From Notospermus geniculatus (taxonomy: Eukaryota; Nemertea; Pilidiophora; Heteronemertea; Lineidae), in NCBI GenBank assembly GCA_002633025.1, contig NMRB01000066.1:68582-132581 (forward strand): DNA of 64,000 bases. Reading direction: 5' to 3'. The notes below the pieces were generated by a model. The model saw nothing but the letters and a program-made list of their open reading frames with translations, ran no database searches and was not told the DNA's origin. Positions 57,282 through 64,000 of this stretch are shown here, piece after piece; positions within the stretch are counted from its first letter, which is position 1; every line of letters starts with the position of its first letter. Both the position numbers and the translations under genes were made by a program.

Positions 57282-57627
57282 TCAGTTACTTGGTGTGAAA
57301 ACAACACTGGCACTCTCTGCAAGTATGGTGGTGTCATCTGCATACAACAATGTAAATAAACGCAGGAGCTGTGTTGGGTTCAAAGGAAATTGCTCTGCTT
57401 CAGCCTTACCACTCAAGGATGTGATGAATTGCAAAGTTTTGCCATCATTACTTTCAAAGAAATCTTCCATATTATTCAGGACCCAGCCTGACTCTCAGAT
57501 ATTTTATCATTGTCATTAATATACTTTGTAATGCGTGAATTCAGAATACCCGTAAACAACTTTCCCAGGCAACTTACCAATGTGATGCCCCTATAGTTAT
57601 CTGTATCATTAGGGTCACCCTTATTCT
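57282..57627 (-). pseudogene. LINE reverse transcriptase remnant, catalytic part (minus strand)
   Basis: Reading the minus strand: ENKGDPNDTDNYRGITLVS, CLGKLFTGILNSRI, then ISESQAG, a diverged stretch, and finally LLYADDTTILAES containing the YADD motif. These are RT motifs in the right order, but the segment that should carry the first catalytic Asp (motif A, between QAG and the YADD region) is missing and there are frame breaks. Same LINE as 58278-59165, separated by an insertion. Confidence 0.87.
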
Positions 57628-58269
57628 CATCCTCCCACAGCAGGGGTTTTTACCTCGCTCCTCTTCATCCACTCACACAAACCCCTGCCGACATTCGCCG
57701 GAATCCGTGGAGTATCAAAGCCATTCCAGCAAATGTTCATCCCCACCATCTCATCCCAAGTAGGCCGGTGATTGATACACATGCACTACGCAGGTTTGAA
57801 CAAAGCTGACCCAGCAGGTCAACATGAAATAACTCCAGCGGCGTATCTTTGGCGACGTGTGGCCTGAGAATGATATACATTCTGTACGATGAATGTAGGA
57901 TAGGCTGAACTCAACTTAGGTTGAATCGAGCGGTGTAAATAGGTTAATGGTCGGCATGGGTCAGCATAACCAATGTCAGCTGCTTGGCTGTGAATATTAC
58001 AAGGGCCGTTATGCATGTATACGTGTAATTGATCTCCAGTTAGGGTGAGGTGGGGAAGCTGAGGTACTTCAGCAATGTGTTGAGCGTGACACTACGATAC
58101 AATCTACGTGTAATGTCTGTCATCTTAAGGTGACTCAGAAATGGCGTTCGCTGATTGGGCGCATTTTCTTGTGCGCCAAATACCCCAGCAAATCAGGCGG
58201 ATGTCCTCAGGGGTTTGTCTGCGGTGACGAAGGGAGCGAGCAGTAAGAACGCCTGATATTCTCAGGATG
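57628..58269. mobile_element. 642-bp insertion in the LINE, 8-bp target duplication (hAT-like)
   Basis: CTTATTCT occurs on both sides (57620-57627, 58270-58277) within the LINE codons for KNK/NKG. The ends of the insert are CATCCT and AGGATG, short inverted termini. An 8-bp duplication is typical of hAT elements. No transposase frame is present. Confidence 0.75.
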
Positions 58270-58277
58270 CTTATTCT

Positions 58278-59165
58278 TGTAGATGGGCTTGATCTCACCA
58301 ACAGTCCAGCTACTTGGGACACAACCACTCTCCAGTATCAGATTTAAAAAAAGCTTAGTATAAACCTCTAACATACCTGGGCAATTCAGGCTGCATTTTA
58401 ACATTTCATTTATAATTTCATCCAAGCCACCTGCTTTACAATTCTTCAATGACTTTATTGTTTTCCTAACTTCAAGAGATGTTATCGGATCATTCAGGGA
58501 GGACATGTCAGTTGCTAAGATCATTATCATTGTCTAACTCTTCAGCTGTATTATTTAAGTTATCATTCAATTTACTGAAGTGCTCAAAGAAGTCCTCGAC
58601 CTTTAGGTCTACCTCCTTACTGCATCCCGTTGTTTTGCTTTTATTCAGTAAGGCCCAGAATTTTTAGGGTCACGTGACTCAAGCTGTCTAATCTCTTCTG
58701 CATAAGCCCTATTGTGGGCATCCTTCTTTTTCTTGATGATGTTCTTATATTCTTTGGCAGTTCGTTTCGTCATGTCTAGATTTTCTGCAGACCTAAGGTC
58801 CCTATATCTTCTCTTCGCTATGTTGAACTCTCTTCTCAACACCTGCCATTCATCATCAAACCATTTACTAGTATTCACACTGCTTGTACTGACATGACGT
58901 CGTCCCTTGGATGATCAGCCTTTCTCACTTTCTGCCTCATACCACACTGAGTTGCAGTACCACTCAACAGTTCCGTTAGACAAGATACAGCATCATCTAT
59001 ACCTTCAGATTCAACAGTCTGATGATTTTCCTCCAGTGATCTTAACCTTTCATTCACTTCGGTGAGGAGTTGGTTTTCAGATAAACAATTCACAAATAAA
59101 CCTTCCCTGTCGTTCTTCCATCTTATTTTTGAACTTATAGTACACACACGCCACCTATTATTCAT
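58278..59165 (-). pseudogene. LINE linker and N-terminal reverse transcriptase remnant (minus strand)
   Basis: In order on the minus strand: KIRWKNDREGLFVNCLS (end of endonuclease/linker), KWFDDEWQVLRREFN, KEYKNIIKKKKDAHN, ESRDPKN (frameshift where FW is expected), LEVRKTIKSLKNCKAGGLDE, IINEMLKC, PSSWTVGEIKPIYKNK. These match the usual layout of CR1/L2/Jockey-like LINEs upstream of the NYRGIT motif. Frames are broken at least twice. The endonuclease domain is absent, as expected for a 5'-truncated copy. Confidence 0.88.
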
Positions 59166-59169
59166 GACG

Positions 59170-59950
59170 ATTCAAGGTGTGATTGGCCGTGCTTGGTGAA
59201 CCGCATCTCTCGAACAATGAGCCGCTATAGGTGTCACGTCTGCTGTATATAGACCGATAGGAGGAGGGTTAAGCCCGGAAAAAAATAAGACATACATGAA
59301 ATATGTGTCGCTGTGTCTGTTGAAGACTCCTCAATCACATAGTAATTACGTAATTAGAAACGGCGTTTTAATGTATTTTGGCCCATTTTGTGTTAATTTA
59401 CATAATTATGTCATTTCTTATTACATAAAACAATTAAAAACATGCTTGTCTGCTTCTAAGGCACGGCAATACATTTATGGGGTGTAAATCCAACCGTTCA
59501 AAAGTTAGCTGTACATCGGTTCCCATTCTCCTGTAAATACATGACAAAGCTCTGTTCTTGGGTCGAATGATAAAGTCAGTTCCAAATATTCAAACCTTAA
59601 TAAGACATTTTCCCCAAAAGGGATTCATGGGGATTTTCAGTATGTGGTTTCTCGCAGTCATATGCATAAAATGACAAAAAATCGTTCATATCCTAATTTT
59701 TTTCAGGTTTTGGGACAAGATTGATCTCTCCTACCAGTCTATATAAGTCACCATTTGACCAAATGGATAACCCCATACTGCTCTCTCCCGTGGATAGGAC
59801 TGTCAATCACTGGTTGTTGTGTATCCGCCATCATGTGCGTTTATTAGCCAATAGACGACTGCTGAAGCCTGGGGGAAGGGAATGAGGCCGATTCGAGTGC
59901 CACCCCTGAGATCACCTTGTGAACCGTGTCGCCGCCAGGCTTGTATCCAC
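59170..59950. other. No feature recognised
   Basis: Non-coding sequence after the LINE. Confidence 0.3.
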
Positions 59951-59954
59951 TTGC

Positions 59955-60240
59955 AGAAGGATCGTTGCATCATTCAGTAATTTTACATTTGTATACAAAT
60001 AATTACATGCACATGTCAAAATTTATGGTACATGTGTGCAAAAACATGTGCACACAGAATTATTTTTATATTCAACTAGAATTGGAAATTTGCTTGACAG
60101 CAAGTTTTATGGTCCCCACATGGCAATGCAGAAGCTGACCTAAATCAAGCGAGGAAAATAGATATTTTTTACATGGGTGGGTAATTTTTGAGCCACTCTG
60201 CAATCAAAGATGGTTTTGAGAATGGAGTGAAACGCTAGCG
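59955..60240 (+). repeat. Direct repeat, copy 1
   Basis: Shares ttttacattt, caaaatttatg-like, and the nearly identical block catggcaatgcagaagctga..gatggttttgagaatggagtg with 60855-61108. Confidence 0.87.
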
Positions 60241-60259
60241 CTCACCAAACTCAGGCTTT

Positions 60260-60401
60260 TTAACCTGGTTCCATGGGCGGTAAAAAGTCCTCCTCATCAT
60301 ACTCTTCAAGAGGGTTACTCCTGTCCCGAATCTGCCGAATACGCTGATCAAACCCGCACCCTCTCTGCAGATCACGCAGTCGGTTGATAGCGATGATCCA
60401 T
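60260..60401 (-). pseudogene. Possible N-terminal fragment of a PIF/Harbinger-type protein
   Basis: The minus-strand frame reads AINRLRDLQRGCGFDQ then RIRQIRDRSNPLEEYDEEDF before a stop at 60260-60262. The RIRQIRDRSNPLEEYDEEDF pattern resembles the short basic/acidic leader (R.RDR.NPL followed by acidic residues) that I associate with Harbinger nucleases. Nothing from the catalytic DDE domain is nearby. The assignment is from memory and short, so it may be wrong. Confidence 0.35.
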
Positions 60402-60854
60402 CGTCAACCTTCATACAGCAAAATGACGCTGAACATACAAAATGTAGGTTCCGAAGTACTACATGTATGAACAGGCAGCGCTCCACCACCATTGGCTAAC
60501 CCATGGAAGTATTAGAAAGTCGTAATAATACCTCCATGGCTAACCCTACATGCGAGCATGGTTAACTGCCTAAAATGTTGAGCAGTAGCCGATGGATTGG
60601 TTGAACGTCGTTTGATGAAATCGACCGATGTCTAACAAACCATCGGAACATTAAGAAAGTCACTGGCTAAAAACTGTTTATCACCATCTCCTGAACCACT
60701 GGTTAACCATTGACTGAACAACAAGTCGACTGGTTGTTGTTTTTCAACGCTTCACACAACTTCCTTCGCTGAAAATTGCCTGTTTAGCATATGATACTTG
60801 AGGTCTAACAACTCTGGTGTACCGACATTCAAATTCACATTGTTCTCGTCATCT

Positions 60855-61108
60855 GGTGGATTGTTGCCTCATTCAGTTATTTTACATTTACATGTATATA
60901 CTGGTGCAAATTACAGTCATGTATGTCTAAATTTATGAAAAAACATGTGCACAGGATAATATTATTTTCATATTCATTGTCACCACATGGCAATGCAGAA
61001 GCTGACCTAAATCAAGCGAGGAAAATAGCTATTTTTTATGGGGGTGGGGCAATTTTTGAGCCTCTTTGCAACAAAGATGGTTTTGAGAATGGAGTGAAAC
61101 GGTGAGCG
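60855..61108 (+). repeat. Direct repeat, copy 2
   Basis: Second copy of the 59955-60240 repeat, ~885 bp downstream, with a shorter middle. Confidence 0.87.
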
Positions 61109-61369
61109 CTTATGGCAAGCCGTTTGTACACTTATTTAGTGAAACCCGGTATTTCGAAGAAAAACTTGATATTTCGATCGAAAAACCATGGTTTTAAGCC
61201 GAGTTACGTGTACGTACAGTCATTGAGTTTATCTACGCCTACTACCTTGAATATTTCAAATATTACTGGGCCAATTTTAACACGGTTTGTACCACATGAA
61301 AGTATATAACCTTGGTCATATTTCTGCCTCAAACTTTTGGAAATTTGGAAATATCATAATCATGTAATA

Positions 61370-61979
61370 CCTCATTAGAAAACCCCCTAAAAATCAACAT
61401 TTTTATTATGGAATTGTTTTTGTGACTTTTGTTACAAGGTTGATAGAGTGGAAGTTTCTAAGGATTTTGAGCTTTGTTTCGTCAAAATATCTTGAGTGGT
61501 TGATGAGATATTTGAGATTATCAAAATTTCGATATTTTGAGAATTTCCAATTTTTCAAAACATTTTGATATTAGTAGACAGAGCTCACCTAGAAACGTAG
61601 GAGAATGAAGTTTTGGAACTTTCAGCGTAAGCTGGTTGGAAGTTACAGCTGTCTTAAGTTAAAGCGTTTAGCATATCAACATTTTGATATTCTGAAAATA
61701 TGAATATCTCGGCCCAGTTAAGCAAAAAGTTCCAAAAGTTTGTAAGCCCATATTCTAAGGTTAGCTTTAACTAATGACATCAAAATTTCCTGAAAAACAC
61801 GAAAATCTCAAACTATCAAAATTTTGATAATCTCAAAATATCTCAGCAACCACTTGAGATATTTTGATGAAACAAAGCCCAAAATCCTTAGAAAGTTCCA
61901 TTCTATCAAAACTGCAACAAAAGTCAAAAACAAATTCCATAATAAAAATTTTGATTTTTAGCGGGTTTTCTAATGAGCT
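61370..61979. repeat. Long A/T-rich inverted repeat, ~180-bp arms
   Basis: The left arm (61370-61548: ctcattagaaaaccccctaa, aagtttctaaggattttgag, gagattatcaaaatttcgat) is inverted at 61800-61979. The ~250-bp loop contains further gatattttga-type words. A transcript would form a long hairpin. Confidence 0.85.
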
Positions 61980-63385
61980 ATTATGTATGGTTGTACATGT
62001 ATTCGAACGGCCATGTCTCTAAAGCCATATATTCTAACCCCGATTCGAAATGGGGAAAATGCCTAATCTTAGGTTATTCACAGAAGTTGGGGACACATCT
62101 TGCCCTGACAAGGGTTCCTATCACTCCTACTCTCGCTCAATCCACCCTTGTCTTAAACTACCCACATTTCCCACTCGCATTGCCGCTGAGAGATGAGCGG
62201 CCAATCAGAGCTCTCGCTGAGCTGTCACCTCGCCTCCAGGAACTGAACAATTAACGAAGTACACGAAATACGTAGTGTATGTGACCAGATGCACCTGGGC
62301 GCGAGGTGAATCAACAGAGCAAACATGGCGGCTTCAGAACTTCGATCTGTCGCTTGGGGTCAGAAATTTGCGGAAAATACAACGTTTCGTCGCTAGCTTC
62401 ACCTCAGAAGGATACTATTCATGTGTTTGCATCAGGGAAGGACTTGTTTGTGTAAAATATGACCGGGAAAGGGATACCATTCATGTTTTACTCGGCTTCA
62501 ACTGCGTCGAAGTTCAGATGTCACTGTGGACTACTAATATATGCGAGGACTTTTCTGATTGGCTCTTCTTTCTATCGATGTTCTTCGCGATTTAACAAAT
62601 AATTATTGTTTTTTGACGAATTATGCTGTAAAATGAAGGATTTTGATATCAAGTAATAAAGAACACAGGTATGCTTAACGTTGAATATGTTTTTGGGTGA
62701 AATATTTTCTTCTGGATTATATTTGATGACAGCAGTGGGGGCGAGCGTGATAAACGGCACAGTCTGCTGCGAGTGGAATTCAGGAGGGAAAATGTCAAGG
62801 GTGAAGGGAGCGTAGTTCGAAGGGCGGAGTGACCGTAGGCCTTGATATGTCAAGATGTGGGGACAAGACTGATCCCCCGCGCCAATCTGTTCTCTCTAAG
62901 CAATAGACGCAGTTCTCCTTACACTGGGAATTCATCATATGCCACGAAGTGGAGGACGTCAGCCCACTTTAGCAAATCCCACCGCACATAACACGCGTGG
63001 AGGTTTTTCCATAGGGGACTTAGATTTTGGCGTCCAACCGAAAAACGCGAACACCTCTCGCCAAGTCCACGTGTGCGACATTTGGATGCAGCTTTGGATC
63101 CCGTTCTTCAGGTACATGGCATGACGTCAGGGCAGGGCAACGGCACCTCATTTTTGTTAAAAATGTCGCTGCATACATAATCTGAGTGGGAACTGGATTT
63201 CGGTGTGCAGTCATCTGCACCCCCATTGCCTCAAAAAGAACTGTGGATACCCCGAACGACCAGATAACTTAGTCCCCCCCCCCCAAGTAAGTATAAGAAT
63301 ACTTCCATGCACGAACGGACCAGGGCCCGGTTGCACCAAACTTGTCTTAAGTTCTTATCGTAAGATAAGGAATTTGGGACAACCC
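61980..63385. other. No supported gene; one ATGGCGGC-type start
   Basis: At 62325 ATGGCGGCTTCAGAAC opens a 23-codon frame (MAASELRSVAWGQKFAENT..) of the kind often seen at animal gene starts. It stops soon without a clear donor. A poly(C) run sits at ~63275. Confidence 0.25.
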
Positions 63386-63388
63386 TAA

Positions 63389-63728
63389 AGGCGGCCTTCC
63401 ACCTGAAAGTTTTCTGTCGCAATTTTCCTTATGGAAACCTATGGAAAATTGTCAAACACTCTGTTGCAGGTGGTCCAAAATTTGCTCGTGTGTCTATTGT
63501 TGAGGACTGCCGCGTATTGTTCGAAAAGATTGCAGACATTTCTGGCGAGGAATAGAACATGTGCTATTCCAAGCAATAACTGTCGGACACTAAAATAACT
63601 GGCTGACATAATCTTTATAGGCCTCTTCCACGCTACAGAAATTGATCACGCAACAGAGTGTCTGACAATTTTCTATAAGTTTACAAAAGGAAAATTGCGA
63701 CAGAAAACTTTCAGGTGGAAGTCCGCCA
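63389..63728. mobile_element. 340-bp MITE, TAA target duplication
   Basis: Inverted arms: ccttccacctgaaagttttc and tgtcgcaattttcc at the left; ggaaaattgcgaca and gaaaactttcaggtggaagt at the right. TAA at 63386-63388 and 63729-63731. Sub-terminal inverted pair caaacactctgttgc / gcaacagagtgtctg. It sits inside sequence with two direct copies of cggttgcacca (~63332, ~63747). Confidence 0.83.
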
Positions 63729-64000
63729 TAAGACATGTCGTAACTGCGGTTGCACCAGAAACCTCGTAGCTTGTCCCAAAATGCATATCCTGTCGTAGGC
63801 CATGCACTATGGGATTATGCACAGCAACTGCACGGTCAGCTGTCGAAAGAACCATTGCATGGAAGCAGGCGGGTTTGGCTCAATCACATGAGACTGCAGC
63901 CTATTGAAAAGGTTTGCCGGCTAATAGCGGTGACAGACATGTTTACACAACTTAGCCAGACATTTGCCTGTCGACGATGAAGATGGGGATGGGAAGCTGA

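Noticed and set aside
62325-62396. First exon starting ATGGCGGCTTC
   Set aside because: The start context is good, but the frame closes after 23 codons and no clear donor was seen.

Overview
This looks like nuclear DNA of an invertebrate animal, probably marine. It is A+T-leaning, rich in the word TACATGTA, full of short palindromic transposons and tRNA-derived SINE heads, and contains non-LTR retrotransposon debris and almost no long reading frames. Amphioxus or another deuterostome or lophotrochozoan would fit, but nothing in the window fixes the species. There are no operons, CRISPR arrays, rRNA genes or convincing functional tRNA genes.

Layout. (1) 661-7638 and 21040-27692 are two direct copies of one ~7 kb block, separated by ~13.4 kb. 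They share several palindromic MITEs and differ by insertions, indels and an assembly gap. (2) Between them lies the only large gene, an intronless 1,493-codon frame at 8728-13209. Its product has two N-terminal zinc clusters, a central region with a DQAHEQNN signature, a C-terminal region that matches the active-site layout of FEN1/XPG-type nucleases, and a Cys-rich tail. It is probably transposon-derived. (3) 27.7-54 kb is a MITE landscape, with at least seven insertions showing TTA/TAA target duplications (PIF/Harbinger type) and others showing TA (Tc1/mariner/pogo type). It also holds SINE heads, a 280-bp-arm inverted SINE pair and two LINE 3' ends. (4) 54.7-55.1 kb encodes a 101-residue protein with a classic signal peptide, and a MITE begins 18 bp after its stop codon. 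(5) 55-59 kb holds LINE reverse transcriptase remnants on the minus strand, one interrupted by an element flanked by an 8-bp duplication. (6) 59.9-64 kb has direct repeats, a long inverted repeat, a possible Harbinger protein fragment and one more MITE.

The genes do not form a visible pathway. The window is best read as gene-poor sequence shaped by successive transposon insertions, in which target duplications and the paralogous copy allow some insertion orders to be read. Most MITE calls rest on inverted arms and target duplications read by eye, so end points may be off by a few bases.
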